Source: Pseudomonadota bacterium
GTDB taxonomy: Bacteria; Pseudomonadota; Gammaproteobacteria; Steroidobacterales; Steroidobacteraceae
Assembly: GCA_025356075.1 (NCBI GenBank)
Contig: JANXUT010000068.1
Location: 269,493-333,492 of the forward strand
Reading direction: 5' to 3'
DNA length: 64,000 bases
A program made the position numbers and the translations under genes. The notes beneath the pieces were generated by a model, which did no database searches, was not told the DNA's origin, and saw only the letters and a list, made by a program, of their open reading frames with translations. This document shows, in pieces, positions 8,274 through 16,954 of the stretch. Numbering within the stretch: position 1 is the stretch's first letter; each line of letters opens with the position of its first letter.

Positions 8274-9378
8274 AGAGCGCCGTCTCCGTCAGGAACGCAT
8301 CGTGGCCGTAGGGCGAGTTGAGCTCGACGAGCTCGGTCTCGACGCCGGCCGACTTCAATAGCTCGGCGATTGCACGCTGCTGCACGAGCGGAAACAAGAG
8401 GTCCTCGTGCACGCCGATCACGAGCGCCTTCTCGACTTTGAGGCGAGCGGCCGCGCGCGCGAGGCTCGCGGCGCTCCTGCGGCGGTTCGCGGGATTGCCG
8501 TCGGCGAGTACGCCATGGTCGCCAAAATCAAACAGGTCCATCGCCCGCGAGATGAACCAGTACGCCCACGGGTCGAACTGCCGCTCGAACTTCTGCGCGA
8601 GGTGCTCGAGCCAGTTCTCGACCTCAAAGGCGGTGCCCGACGGGCGGCCCGCGAAGGGCTCCGTCTGGTCCCGGCCGAAACGCTGCTCGAGCAGCGAGCT
8701 GCCGACGTAGGAGAGCACGCCGATCTTGCGGGCCCAGCGCATCGCCTGGCCTACGCCCGGGGCTCCCGGCGCGCCCCGCAGTGCAGCGCCGACGATCTCG
8801 CGCTGCAGGCTGCGGGTCGCAACTGCCGCCGCGCTCGCGCCGAGCGCGCCTGAGATCGAGGCGAGGAAGCGCATCCGCCCCGGGAAGATCGCCGCATGCG
8901 CGAGCGCCGTCATGCCGCCGAGCGAGGTGCCGACGACGGCGTGCAGCCGGTCTATGCCGAGTGCATCGGCAGCCGCTTGGCTCGCCCGCGCGATGTCCTC
9001 GACCCTGAGCTCCGGAAAGGCCTCGCCGTACGGCCGGCCGGTCGAGGGGTCGTTTGAGCCCGGACCGGTGGACCCAAAGCAGCTGCCGAGCGAATTGACC
9101 GACAGGATGCAGTAGCGGTCGGTGTCGAAGGCCCGGCCTGGCCCGATCATCTGCTCCCACCAGCCCGGGCTCGGATCCGCCGGGTGGGAGGCCGCGTGCG
9201 CGGAGGCGGAGAGCCCGGTGAACAGGAGCACCGCGTTGTCCCGGGCCGGCGTCAGCCGGCCATAGGTCTCGAGGGCAACCTCGGCGCCGACGAGCGTGCC
9301 GCCCCCCTGGAGCCCGAAGGGCGAGGGCAACGGCACGCGGCGGGCGCCCGACGGTGAGTCGGGGGGGAAGGCACTCAT
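8182..9378 (-). CDS. metX: MetX-family acyltransferase, probable serine O-succinyltransferase (CysX type)
   Basis: 398 residues, alpha/beta-hydrolase fold of the MetX family: WWEQMIGPGRAFDTDR, nucleophile motif GTSLGG, a late Asp in VIGVHEDLLFP and a His in GHDAFL. In typical homoserine acetyltransferases the oxyanion segment reads NVLGGC; here it is NSLGSCFGSTGPGS, the form I recall from Xanthomonas enzymes shown to succinylate serine for cysteine synthesis. The neighbour, divergent across 145 bases, is a cysteine synthase, which fits that role. The safe call is MetX family; serine O-succinyltransferase is an inference. The C-terminal 30 codons overlap the convergent esterase gene. Confidence 0.85.
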   Translation of the reverse strand: MSAFPPDSPSGARRVPLPSPFGLQGGGTLVGAEVALETYGRLTPARDNAVLLFTGLSASAHAASHPADPSPGWWEQMIGPGRAFDTDRYCILSVNSLGSCFGSTGPGSNDPSTGRPYGEAFPELRVEDIARASQAAADALGIDRLHAVVGTSLGGMTALAHAAIFPGRMRFLASISGALGASAAAVATRSLQREIVGAALRGAPGAPGVGQAMRWARKIGVLSYVGSSLLEQRFGRDQTEPFAGRPSGTAFEVENWLEHLAQKFERQFDPWAYWFISRAMDLFDFGDHGVLADGNPANRRRSAASLARAAARLKVEKALVIGVHEDLLFPLVQQRAIAELLKSAGVETELVELNSPYGHDAFLTETALFTPVLRAFLAQGQGTATSRPSRRAPDSLSR

Positions 9379-9393
9379 TTGGGAATCTTCCGC

Positions 9394-9435
9394 CGATCGG
9401 GTTCTGCCGGCTACCGGGCGCCCAAGAACCGATCG
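9394..9435. repeat. Inverted repeat between metX-like gene and cysteine synthase, candidate operator
   Basis: The left arm CGATCGGGTTCT (9394-9405) and right arm AGAACCGATCG (9425-9435) are complementary except for one extra G, separated by 19 bases. The dyad lies in the divergent intergenic region, 16 bases from the metX-like start codon and upstream of the cysK promoter. It could be a regulator-binding site or an mRNA leader hairpin of neither gene; it lacks a T tract and so is not a standard terminator. Confidence 0.5.
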
Positions 9436-9457
9436 TTATGGGTGTATATCCACGAGC

Positions 9458-9486
9458 GGGACACTCTCGGCGTCTGCCGGCATAAT
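9458..9486 (+). promoter_or_regulatory. Candidate sigma-70 promoter of cysK
   Basis: A -35-like GGGACA (9458-9463, four of six consensus bases) is followed after 17 bases by CATAAT (9481-9486, five of six). Transcription would begin near 9493, leaving a leader of about 30 bases that includes the AGGAAG ribosome-binding site at 9513-9518. Confidence 0.45.
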
Positions 9487-9523
9487 CTACGCCCTCTCAC
9501 CCGTCCCGCGGCAGGAAGTGGCC

Positions 9524-10471
9524 ATGATTTACGACAGTATTCTCGCGACCATCGGCCGTACCCCGGTCGTTCGCATCAACCGGCTTGGCCCCAAGCACGT
9601 GACGATGTACGTGAAGGTCGAGTACTTCAATCCGGGCGCATCGGTCAAAGACCGCCTCGCCATCGGCATCATCGAGGACGCCGAGCGCCGCGGGCTCCTG
9701 AAGCCCGGCCAGACGGTCGTGGAGGCCACCTCCGGCAACACCGGCATCGCGCTCGCGCTCGTGTGCGCCGCGAAGGGCTACCCGTTCGTCGCGGTCATGG
9801 CGGAGAGCTTCTCGATCGAGCGCCGCAAGATCATGCGTGGCTTCGGCGCGAAGGTGATCCTGACGCCCGCCGCGGAGCGCGGCTCCGGCATGGTCCGCAA
9901 GGCCAAGGAGCTCGCCGACAAGCACGGCTGGTTCCTCGCGCGGCAGTTCGAGAACGAGGCGAATCCCGCCTACCACCGCCAGACGACGGGGCCGGAGATC
10001 CTGCTCGACTTCGCCGGCAAGCGGCTCGACTACTTCGTGTCCGGTTGGGGCACGGGCGGCACGATCACCGGCGCCGGCCAGATCCTCAAGAAGGCCCGCC
10101 CGGACCTCAAGGTCATCATCTCCGAGCCCGCCGGTGCGCGCCTCGTTGCCGGTGCCGAGTTCAAGCCGCACAAGATCCAGGGCTGGACTCCGGACTTCGT
10201 GCCGGCGGTGCTCGACCGCGGTGTCTTCGACGACAACGTGCCGGTGACGGACGAGGAGTCGATCGCAACCGCCCGCTCGCTGGCCGCGAAGGAAGGGCTC
10301 TTCGTCGGTATCTCCTCCGGAGCCACGTTCGCGGCGGCACTCAAGGTCGCCGAGAAGGCGCCGCAGGGCAGCGTCATCCTCGCGATGCTCCCCGACACCG
10401 GCGAGCGCTACCTGTCGACGCCGTTGTTCGAGGGCGTCAACGAAGGCTCCGATCCCGAGCCCGGTGCCTGA
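9524..10471 (+). CDS. cysK: Cysteine synthase (O-acyl-serine sulfhydrylase), PLP-dependent
   Basis: 315 residues from an ATG with AGGAAG six bases upstream. The PLP lysine is K42 in NPGASVKDR; the phosphate/substrate loop is EATSGNTGIALA (SGNTG at 70-74); a glycine-rich PLP-phosphate loop reads GWGTGGTITG. These are fold-type II OAS sulfhydrylase features, closer to CysK than CysM. The enzyme replaces the activated serine side group with sulfide to give cysteine. Given the divergent MetX-like gene, the physiological substrate may be O-succinylserine rather than O-acetylserine (inference). A strong GC hairpin follows the stop. Confidence 0.93.
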   Translation: MIYDSILATIGRTPVVRINRLGPKHVTMYVKVEYFNPGASVKDRLAIGIIEDAERRGLLKPGQTVVEATSGNTGIALALVCAAKGYPFVAVMAESFSIERRKIMRGFGAKVILTPAAERGSGMVRKAKELADKHGWFLARQFENEANPAYHRQTTGPEILLDFAGKRLDYFVSGWGTGGTITGAGQILKKARPDLKVIISEPAGARLVAGAEFKPHKIQGWTPDFVPAVLDRGVFDDNVPVTDEESIATARSLAAKEGLFVGISSGATFAAALKVAEKAPQGSVILAMLPDTGERYLSTPLFEGVNEGSDPEPGA

Positions 10472-10478
10472 GCGTCGC

Positions 10479-10508
10479 TGGCCGGGCGGCGCTCCCGCCG
10501 CCCGGCCA
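10479..10508 (+). terminator. Strong GC hairpin downstream of cysK
   Basis: A perfect stem GGCCGGGCGGC (10480-10490) / GCCGCCCGGCC (10497-10507) with a six-base loop, extended by one T-A pair, starts eight bases after the cysK stop. There is no T tract after it, so it may be a weak or Rho-assisted terminator or a 3'-end stabiliser rather than a classical intrinsic terminator. Confidence 0.45.
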
Positions 10509-10606
10509 CTGTCTCGCGCAGCACGCTCGAGTTCTCGCCGCGCCCGCGCCCGCGGGCCGGCAAATAAGCGCTTGTCAGATCCCGACGCACGCGGCTCAAT
10601 GGCGCC

Positions 10607-12175
10607 ATGGAAGCCGATTTCGTCGTCGTCGGCGCGGGTGTCGCAGGCTCGGTCGTCGCCGCCGCACTCGCCGCGCCCGGACGTACTGTCGTCCTCATCG
10701 AGGAGGGCGAGCGGCGCGAACATCCCTATGCGCGCGTGCCGGCCGGCGCGCTGGTCGCGCCGGCGCGGCGCGTCTCGTCACGGAACGTGGCCTCGGAACC
10801 CGATCCCACCGTCGCGGGAAGGCCGCTGCACTGGCGGGCGCCGCGCGGGCTGTGCGCCGGGCGCACGCTCGATGGGCTCGTCTACGGGCGCGGCTTCGCC
10901 GCGGAGTACGACGAGTGGGTGGCGCTCGGTGCGGCGGGATGGAGCTACGCCGACGTCGAGCCCGTGTTCCAGCGCCTCGAGGCGGGCGATGGCGAGGCGA
11001 GCCCGGGCATCGCGCAGACGACGGCTGGCGATGCGTACCCACTGACGGCGGCGTTTCTGGACGCCTGCACGCGCAACGCCGCGGCCGTCCCGCCGGGCGA
11101 GGCACGAATGCGCTCGGCGGAAGCGGCGCGACTCATGCTCCGCGACGGTCGACGCGAGACCCCGGCGGACCTCTGGCTCCGGCCGCGGCTCAGGGACCGG
11201 GAAATCCAGCTCCTGACGCGCACGCGCGTGCTGGCGCTGCAGCTCGATGGCCGCCGCTGCATCGGCGTGCTCGCGCGCCGCGACGGGCAGGAGCTGCAGG
11301 TACGCGCCCGCGCCGAAGTGCTGCTCGCCGCGGGCGTGTTCGGCTCGCCGAAGCTCCTGATGGTGTCCGGGATCGGGCCGCCCGGGCTCCTCGAGAGCGC
11401 GGGCATCTCGCTCAGGCACGCGCTCCCCGGCGTCGGCGGAAACTTGAGCGACCATGCCGCCGTCAGCGTCGCGGCGCGAACCCGGGTCGAGGGGATTGCA
11501 CGGCGCGATCGCGCGGTGCCAGGTGCGCTGCTCGGATACCTGCGGTGGCGCGCGAGCCGTCGCGGACCGTTCGCGTTGCCATCGGTGCTCGCGACCGGCT
11601 GGGCGGCCTCGGCCGGTGCGGCCGAGGCTGATATCGGGATTACGCTGACACCGGCGGCGCTATTGCACTCGGGCGGTGATGAATCCTTGAGCGCCGAGCA
11701 GGGGCTCACGCTCACCGTCCACGGCCGGCGGCCGCGCTCGCGCGGCCGGCTGCGACTGTCGGGCAGCGGCCTCGACGATCCGCTCAAGATTGAGCACCTG
11801 CTGCTGGCGGATCCCGACGAGATGCGGATCCTCTGCGACGGCACGCGATTGGCGCGAAAGCTCTGCGCGACCGCGCCGCTCGAGGCGCTGGTCGCGGCGG
11901 AGCTTGAGCCTGGCGAATCGCGCACGAGCGAGGCGGAATTCGCCGACGCGATCCGCCGATCCGCGCGGCCGCTCGGCCACGCCGGTGGCACGTGCCGGAT
12001 GGGCGCGGTGGGTGACCCGGATGCGGTCGTCGACCCGAAGCTCAAGGTTCACGGTATCCGCGGTCTCAGGGTGCTCGACGCCTCGGTGATGCCGCGGATG
12101 CCGAGCGGCAGCCCCGGTGCCGCGGCAATCATGGTGGCCGCGCGCGCGGCCGAGTTCATTCGCGAGGAACGATGA
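10607..12175 (+). CDS. GMC family FAD oxidoreductase
   Basis: 522 residues. The N-terminal FAD-binding Rossmann motif is VVVGAGVAGSVVAA, ending with an acidic strand VVLIEEG. The GMC signature loop follows (GRPLHWRAPRGLCAGRTLDG), as does the second signature (AGVFGSPKLLMVSGIG). Near the C-terminus HAGGTCRMG carries the first catalytic His. The usual second catalytic His/Asn (SSH or GNTN type) should lie in the segment here reading MPSGSPGAAAIM, where neither residue is present. The family oxidises alcohols, sugars or sterols; no substrate can be assigned. It is coupled by an ATGA overlap to a YkgJ protein. Confidence 0.88.
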   Translation: MEADFVVVGAGVAGSVVAAALAAPGRTVVLIEEGERREHPYARVPAGALVAPARRVSSRNVASEPDPTVAGRPLHWRAPRGLCAGRTLDGLVYGRGFAAEYDEWVALGAAGWSYADVEPVFQRLEAGDGEASPGIAQTTAGDAYPLTAAFLDACTRNAAAVPPGEARMRSAEAARLMLRDGRRETPADLWLRPRLRDREIQLLTRTRVLALQLDGRRCIGVLARRDGQELQVRARAEVLLAAGVFGSPKLLMVSGIGPPGLLESAGISLRHALPGVGGNLSDHAAVSVAARTRVEGIARRDRAVPGALLGYLRWRASRRGPFALPSVLATGWAASAGAAEADIGITLTPAALLHSGGDESLSAEQGLTLTVHGRRPRSRGRLRLSGSGLDDPLKIEHLLLADPDEMRILCDGTRLARKLCATAPLEALVAAELEPGESRTSEAEFADAIRRSARPLGHAGGTCRMGAVGDPDAVVDPKLKVHGIRGLRVLDASVMPRMPSGSPGAAAIMVAARAAEFIREER

Positions 12176-12540
12176 AGCCCCGTTACGACTGCTCGAAGTG
12201 CCCTGGCTACTGCTGCTCCTACGATCGCATCCCGGTGAGCGACTTCGACATCGCGAGGCTCGCCCGGCACTTCGAGATCCCGCCCGCCGTTGCGCGAGAG
12301 CGCTTCACCTATCACCACCAGAGGAAGGACATCGACGAGAACGTTCTTCGGCACCACAAGGACCACGTGTTCAAGTCGGTGTGCCAGTTCTTCGATCGCG
12401 ACGAGCGGCGCTGCACGGTGTATGCGGCCCGGCCGAACGTGTGCCGCCGCTACCCGAGTGGCGCGAGCTGCGGCTACTACGACTTCCTGCTGTTCGAGCG
12501 CGAGCAGCAGGGGGACGAGGAGTTCATCCCCTCGGCGTGA
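12172..12540 (+). CDS. YkgJ-type cysteine-cluster protein
   Basis: 122 residues, ATG overlapping the stop of the GMC gene (ATGA). The N-terminus has C7, C10, C14 and C15 (CSKCPGYCCSYD), followed by a second group in VCQFFDRDERRCTVY and RPNVCRRYPSG. This is the YkgJ/UPF0153 zinc- or iron-chelating domain; the molecular role of the family is unknown. Its coupling to a GMC oxidoreductase suggests a shared pathway, for example maturation or metal supply, but that is inference. Confidence 0.85.
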   Translation: MKPRYDCSKCPGYCCSYDRIPVSDFDIARLARHFEIPPAVARERFTYHHQRKDIDENVLRHHKDHVFKSVCQFFDRDERRCTVYAARPNVCRRYPSGASCGYYDFLLFEREQQGDEEFIPSA

Positions 12541-12560
12541 GGCGCGCGGCCGCGCGGTGC

Positions 12561-12944
12561 CTAGGCCCGCACCTTGCGCTCGTAGCCGATGCCCTCGAGG
12601 CGCTTCAGGTACCTCGCCCAGCGCTCCTCGAAGCCGGCACCGAGCTCCCTCAGGTACTTCCACGTGAAGAGCCCGGTGTCGTGGCCGTCGTCGAACACCA
12701 GGCGAACGGCGTAGTGGCCCACGGGATCGACGCGCGTGATCGCGACGTTCTCCTTGGCGATCTGCAGCACGTCCTGGCCGGGCCCGTGGCCCTGCACTTC
12801 GGCGGAGGGCGAGTGGGCCCTGAGGTACTCAAAGCTGAGCGCGTAGCAGGGGCCGTCCGGGAAAGCGACTTCGAGCACGCGCGAAGCGCGGCGCAACCGG
12901 ATCTCGGTCGGCGCGCTGTCGCCAGATGGCGTCAGTTGGGACAT
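12561..12944 (-). CDS. DUF971 (GBBH-like N-terminal domain) protein
   Basis: 127 residues. The family core is clear: PTEIRLRRASRVLEVAF, SFEYLRAHSPSAEVQGHG, VGHYAVRLVFDDGHDTGLFTW, YLRELG. The domain is also found at the N-terminus of gamma-butyrobetaine hydroxylase, where it binds zinc; stand-alone bacterial versions are common near ubiE and iron-sulfur genes but have no proven function. The stop is convergent with the YkgJ gene 20 bases away. No strong ribosome-binding site precedes the ATG. Confidence 0.87.
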   Translation of the reverse strand: MSQLTPSGDSAPTEIRLRRASRVLEVAFPDGPCYALSFEYLRAHSPSAEVQGHGPGQDVLQIAKENVAITRVDPVGHYAVRLVFDDGHDTGLFTWKYLRELGAGFEERWARYLKRLEGIGYERKVRA

Positions 12945-13043
12945 TTTTTGCTGGGATTTTGTGGGCTAGCGCGCGACAAGCTACTCGCAGACTCGGCAAA
13001 ATGGAACGGGTCGGGCCACCCGTGCCCGGATTGAGGCAGCGCC

Positions 13044-14042
13044 ATGACGAGACTCCTGAACGCCCGCTATCCGCTCCTGGCAGCGTTCGTGCTGCTCGCC
13101 TGCCAGCCGGCGCTCGCGGCCACGGCGCCGGTCGCGGACGACGATGAGGAGGAGCAGGAGCCGTGGAACGCGCGCTGGTCGCTCGAAGGCGCGGTCGAGG
13201 TCGACCAGCAGAGCAATCGGGGTCTCGACGCCGCGGTCGGCTATGCGGTGACGCCGACGACGAGCGTGCGCTTCGCCGGCAACTCGACGGCGTTCTCGCC
13301 AACGCTGTCGAACGGCTTTCACTCCAATGGCGTCGAGATCGGCGGCGCCCACGACTTCAAGCACTTCTCATTGAGCGGCGCGATCGGCCGCTGGCAGGAC
13401 TCCGACATCCTGACGGCGACCGAAGGGAAGCTCGGTCTCGACCTGCGCTCGAAGCGCTGGTCGATGGGCCTCACCGGCATGTACCGGCGCTCGAGCTTCG
13501 AGCCGCTCACGATCAATACCCCGCTCACGCTCGAGGACGGGACGTCGCTGCCCGAGCCCGCGGTGTCGACCTGCAAGCTCAACAATACGGGCTTCGGCGC
13601 GCACGGCGACTACGCTGGCCAGATCTGGAGCGCACGCGCGAGGTTCCAGGGCTATCAGTACAAGGCGGCCGACTGCACCTTCAGTAACCTCACCGGCCTC
13701 GACGTTCGCTCTCATCTCGTCAAGGACGTGTTCGTGGTGGTCGAAGCGACGCTGGTCGACCAGCTGGAGACGATTGGCGTGCGCCGGATCGGCCGCGAGA
13801 ACACGCTCTTGTCGTCCGAGTTCGGCGGCGGCGCGAGCTGGCGCCACCAGGACTTCATCGTCAGCCTCGACTACACGCGCCAGGCCGAGTACTTCAGCGG
13901 CGCGAGCTCGGACACCCTGACCGCGACCGGCACCGCCGACATGGGCCATAACTCAGGCGTCGACCTCGTGCTCGGATACACGCGCGGCAACACCGTGTCG
14001 GAAGGCGCGTTCGTCGGCTTCGTGGTGCGCGCCCACTTCTGA
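13044..14042 (+). CDS. Outer-membrane beta-barrel protein, uncharacterised
   Basis: 332 residues with GAGG seven bases before the ATG. A signal peptide (AAFVLLACQPALA) is followed by an acidic stretch DDDEEEQE and then many alternating amphipathic strands, with the chain ending in a terminal Phe (VVRAHF), the usual signal for outer-membrane barrel insertion. The protein carries one isolated Cys pair region (STCKLNN and AADCTFSN). No transporter or enzyme motif is recognisable. It lies between DUF971 (divergent) and hslU (convergent, ten bases apart). Confidence 0.7.
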   Translation: MTRLLNARYPLLAAFVLLACQPALAATAPVADDDEEEQEPWNARWSLEGAVEVDQQSNRGLDAAVGYAVTPTTSVRFAGNSTAFSPTLSNGFHSNGVEIGGAHDFKHFSLSGAIGRWQDSDILTATEGKLGLDLRSKRWSMGLTGMYRRSSFEPLTINTPLTLEDGTSLPEPAVSTCKLNNTGFGAHGDYAGQIWSARARFQGYQYKAADCTFSNLTGLDVRSHLVKDVFVVVEATLVDQLETIGVRRIGRENTLLSSEFGGGASWRHQDFIVSLDYTRQAEYFSGASSDTLTATGTADMGHNSGVDLVLGYTRGNTVSEGAFVGFVVRAHF

Positions 14043-14052
14043 GGCGCGCCCG

Positions 14053-15393
14053 CTACAGGATGTAGCGGCTCAGGTCCTCGTTGCGGGCGAGCGCGCCGAG
14101 CGTCGCCTCGACGTACGCGGCATCGACGACGACCGTCGTGCCGCTCCGGTCCGCCGCCTCGAATGACACGCCGTCGAGCAGCCGTTCCATGACGGTGTGC
14201 AGGCGCCTCGCGCCTATGTTCTCGCTCTGCTCGTTCACCTGGAAGGCGACCTCGGCGAGGCGCCTGACCCCGTCCTTGGTGAATTCGATCGTGACGCCCT
14301 CGGTCGCGAGCAGTGCCTGGTATTGCCGGCACAGGCTCGCATCGGGCTCGGTCAGGATCCGGACGAAGTCCTCGACTTTCAGCGAATCGAGTTCGACGCG
14401 GATCGGAAACCTGCCCTGCAGCTCGGGGATCAGGTCCGAGGGCTTCGACATGTGGAAGGCGCCGCTCGCGATGAACAGCATGTGGTCGGTCTTGACCATG
14501 CCGTACTTGGTGTTGACCGTCGAGCCCTCGACGAGCGGTAGGAGGTCGCGCTGCACGCCCTCGCGGGACACGTCCGCCCCGTGGGTCTCGCCGCGCCTCG
14601 CGATCTTGTCGATCTCGTCGATGAACACGATGCCGTTCTGCTCGGCGTTCTCGACCGCGAGGATCTTGATCTCCTCCTCGTTGATCATCTTGGCGGCCTC
14701 CTCGTCGACGAGGAGCTTCAGCGCCTCGCGGACCTTGAGCTTCCTGGTGCGCGTCCGGCCGGTGCCGATGTTCTGGAAGAGTGACTGCAGCTGCTGCGAC
14801 ATCTCCTCCATGCCGGGCGGCGCCATGATGTCGACGCCGGGTACCGACGCCTTGAGCTCGATCTCGACCTCGCGGTCATCGAGCGCGCCCTCGCGCAGCA
14901 TCTTCCTGAATTTCTGCCGCGACTCGAGGTCGCGCGGCGTGTCGTCGCTCGCGGCGCGTTCGAAGCCCGCCGAGCGCGGGCGCGGCAGCAGCACATCGAG
15001 CAGACGCTCCTCGGCGGCATCGGCGGCCCGGTGGCGAACCTTGTGCATCTCCTCGCCGCGCGTGACGGTGACGGCGATGTCGATGAGGTCCTTGATGATC
15101 GAGTCGACCTCGCGGCCGACATAGCCGACCTCGGTGAACTTGGTCGCTTCGACCTTGATGAAGGGCGCGCGCGCGAGCCTGGCGAGGCGTCTGGCGATCT
15201 CGGTCTTGCCGACGCCGGTCGGCCCGATCATCAGGATGTTCTTCGGCGTGATCTCGGCGCGCAGCGGCCCGTCGACCTGCATGCGGCGCCAGCGATTCCT
15301 GAGCGCGATCGCAACCGCGCGCTTCGCCGCGGCCTGGCCGACGATGTGCTTGTCCAGTTCCTGGACGATCTCACGCGGGGTCATCTGCGACAT
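14053..15393 (-). CDS. hslU: HslU, ATPase subunit of the HslVU protease
   Basis: 446 residues, standard length. The N-terminus [17 protein letters not shown] is the HslU/ClpX opening; Walker A is GPTGVGKT (57-64), Walker B is IVFIDEIDK, and the sensor/arginine region contains [13 protein letters not shown]. The C-terminus ends RYIL, the tail that docks into HslV. It unfolds substrates and feeds them to the HslV chamber. It starts seven bases after the hslV stop, in the operon dapF-DUF484-xerC-hslV-hslU. Confidence 0.98.
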   Translation of the reverse strand: MSQMTPREIVQELDKHIVGQAAAKRAVAIALRNRWRRMQVDGPLRAEITPKNILMIGPTGVGKTEIARRLARLARAPFIKVEATKFTEVGYVGREVDSIIKDLIDIAVTVTRGEEMHKVRHRAADAAEERLLDVLLPRPRSAGFERAASDDTPRDLESRQKFRKMLREGALDDREVEIELKASVPGVDIMAPPGMEEMSQQLQSLFQNIGTGRTRTRKLKVREALKLLVDEEAAKMINEEEIKILAVENAEQNGIVFIDEIDKIARRGETHGADVSREGVQRDLLPLVEGSTVNTKYGMVKTDHMLFIASGAFHMSKPSDLIPELQGRFPIRVELDSLKVEDFVRILTEPDASLCRQYQALLATEGVTIEFTKDGVRRLAEVAFQVNEQSENIGARRLHTVMERLLDGVSFEAADRSGTTVVVDAAYVEATLGALARNEDLSRYIL

Positions 15394-15400
15394 GCGGGTC

Positions 15401-15949
15401 CTAGCGCTCCGGCAGCTGCTCGAGCGTGAAGTTGCGGTTGGTGTAGATGCAGATATCGGCGGCGATGCCGAGCGCGCGCTCGACGATCGCGGCGGCGCCG
15501 AGCGTGGTGTTGTCGAGGAGCGCGCGCGCCGCGGCGAGCGCGAACGGGCCGCCGGAGCCGACCGCCATCAGCGAGTTCTCGGGCTCGATAACATCGCCGT
15601 TGCCGGAGATGATGAGCGAGGCCGACGTGTCGGCGACGCAGAGGAGCGCTTCCAGGCGCCTAAGGCTCCGGTCGGTGCGCCAGTCCTTCGCAAGCTCGAC
15701 CGCCGCGCGCGACAGGTTGCCGTACTTCTCGAGCTTGCCCTCGAAGCGCTCGAACAGCGTGAACGCATCGGCCGTGCCGCCGGCGAAGCCCGCCAGCACC
15801 TGGCCACCGTGCAGGCGCCTGACCTTGCGGGCGTTGCCCTTCATGACGGTCGCGCCGAGCGTGACCTGCCCGTCACCGCCCATCGCGACGACGCCCTCGC
15901 GCCTCACCGAGAGGATCGTCGTGCCGTGCGGGTCGAATTCCTGTTTCAT
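15401..15949 (-). CDS. hslV: HslV, threonine-protease subunit of HslVU
   Basis: 182 residues. The proteasome-like catalytic core starts at TTILSVRR; Thr10 or Thr11 must be exposed by removal of a short propeptide (about nine residues), unlike the E. coli form that begins MTT. The segment [23 protein letters not shown] fits the HslV Lys/Asp active-site neighbourhood, and GGTADAF and SGNGDVIEP are also family typical. It forms the double-ring protease with HslU. It lies 12 bases after xerC and seven before hslU. Confidence 0.97.
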   Translation of the reverse strand: MKQEFDPHGTTILSVRREGVVAMGGDGQVTLGATVMKGNARKVRRLHGGQVLAGFAGGTADAFTLFERFEGKLEKYGNLSRAAVELAKDWRTDRSLRRLEALLCVADTSASLIISGNGDVIEPENSLMAVGSGGPFALAAARALLDNTTLGAAAIVERALGIAADICIYTNRNFTLEQLPER

Positions 15950-15961
15950 CGCGGGGTGCCT

Positions 15962-16954
15962 TCAGCGGGTGCGGCGGCGGGCGCGTGGATGGGCCTGGTC
16001 ATAAACACGCGCGAGGTGCTGGAAGTCGAGGTGCGTATAGATCTGGGTCGTCGAGATATTGGCGTGCCCGAGGAGTTCCTGCACGCCGCGCAGGTCCTGG
16101 CTCGACTCGAGCAGGTGCGTCGCGAACGAATGCCGGAAGAGGTGGGGATAGGCCTTCACGTCGAGTCCGTTGCTGCGCGCCCACGCACCGACCCTGAGCT
16201 CGACCGCGCGGGCGCCGAGGCGGCGCCCCTTGCGGCCGACGAACACGGCCCTGTTGTCGGGCTCGACGAGGCCAGCCCGGAGCTTAAGCCACTCGCGCAC
16301 GGCGACGAGCGCCTGCGCCCCGACCGGCACGATCCGCGTCTTCGATCCCTTGCCGAGTACCCGCACCGTCCGGTCATTGAGGTCGATGTCGGGAAGATCA
16401 AGGCCCACGAGCTCGGCCAGCCTGAGGCCGCTCGAATAGAAGAGCTCCATGATGGCGCGGTCGCGCACCAGCATCGTGGCGGCCTCGCCCGTCGGTGCCG
16501 CCGCCTCGCCCCGGCCGCCTTCGAGCAGCCGTGTCATCCGGTCGACGTCGAGTGCCGGCGGCAGGCGTTTTGAGGCCTTCGGCGCGCGCACCTCGGCGGC
16601 GGGGTTGCGGGTGAGGACCGCCTCGCGGATCAGGTAGCCGAAGAAGCCCCGGAGCGCGGATAGCTGCCGCTGGATCGAGCGGGGGTCGAGGCCGCCGCGG
16701 TGCGAGGCGGCGGCGAACTGGCGGATGTGGTTCTCATCGAGTTCCTGCCAGCGCTTGAGGCCCGCGCGACGGCACCAGGCGGTGAACGCCGCCAGGTCGC
16801 GCCGGTAGGCGCTCGCGGTATGGGGGCTCAGGCGTCGCTCGACGCCGAGTACCTCGAGCCAGCGAACGATCAGCGCCTGCTGCTCGGCGTCCTCGTCGGG
16901 CGGGTCGGTGGCCGCGCCCGCGGCCGCCTCAGGCGGGTCGATCCGCCGTGGCAT
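15962..16954 (-). CDS. xerC: Tyrosine recombinase XerC
   Basis: 330 residues, slightly longer than E. coli XerC because of an acidic N-terminal extension (about 25 residues). A SAM-like core-binding domain is followed by the catalytic domain with Arg in YSSGLRLAEL, the Lys-bearing beta-hairpin VLGKGSKTRIVPV, HLFRHSFATHLLE (HxxR), GHANISTTQIYTH with the nucleophile Tyr. It resolves chromosome dimers at dif with XerD. The ATG overlaps the end of the DUF484 gene by 26 bases. Confidence 0.95.
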   Translation of the reverse strand: MPRRIDPPEAAAGAATDPPDEDAEQQALIVRWLEVLGVERRLSPHTASAYRRDLAAFTAWCRRAGLKRWQELDENHIRQFAAASHRGGLDPRSIQRQLSALRGFFGYLIREAVLTRNPAAEVRAPKASKRLPPALDVDRMTRLLEGGRGEAAAPTGEAATMLVRDRAIMELFYSSGLRLAELVGLDLPDIDLNDRTVRVLGKGSKTRIVPVGAQALVAVREWLKLRAGLVEPDNRAVFVGRKGRRLGARAVELRVGAWARSNGLDVKAYPHLFRHSFATHLLESSQDLRGVQELLGHANISTTQIYTHLDFQHLARVYDQAHPRARRRTR

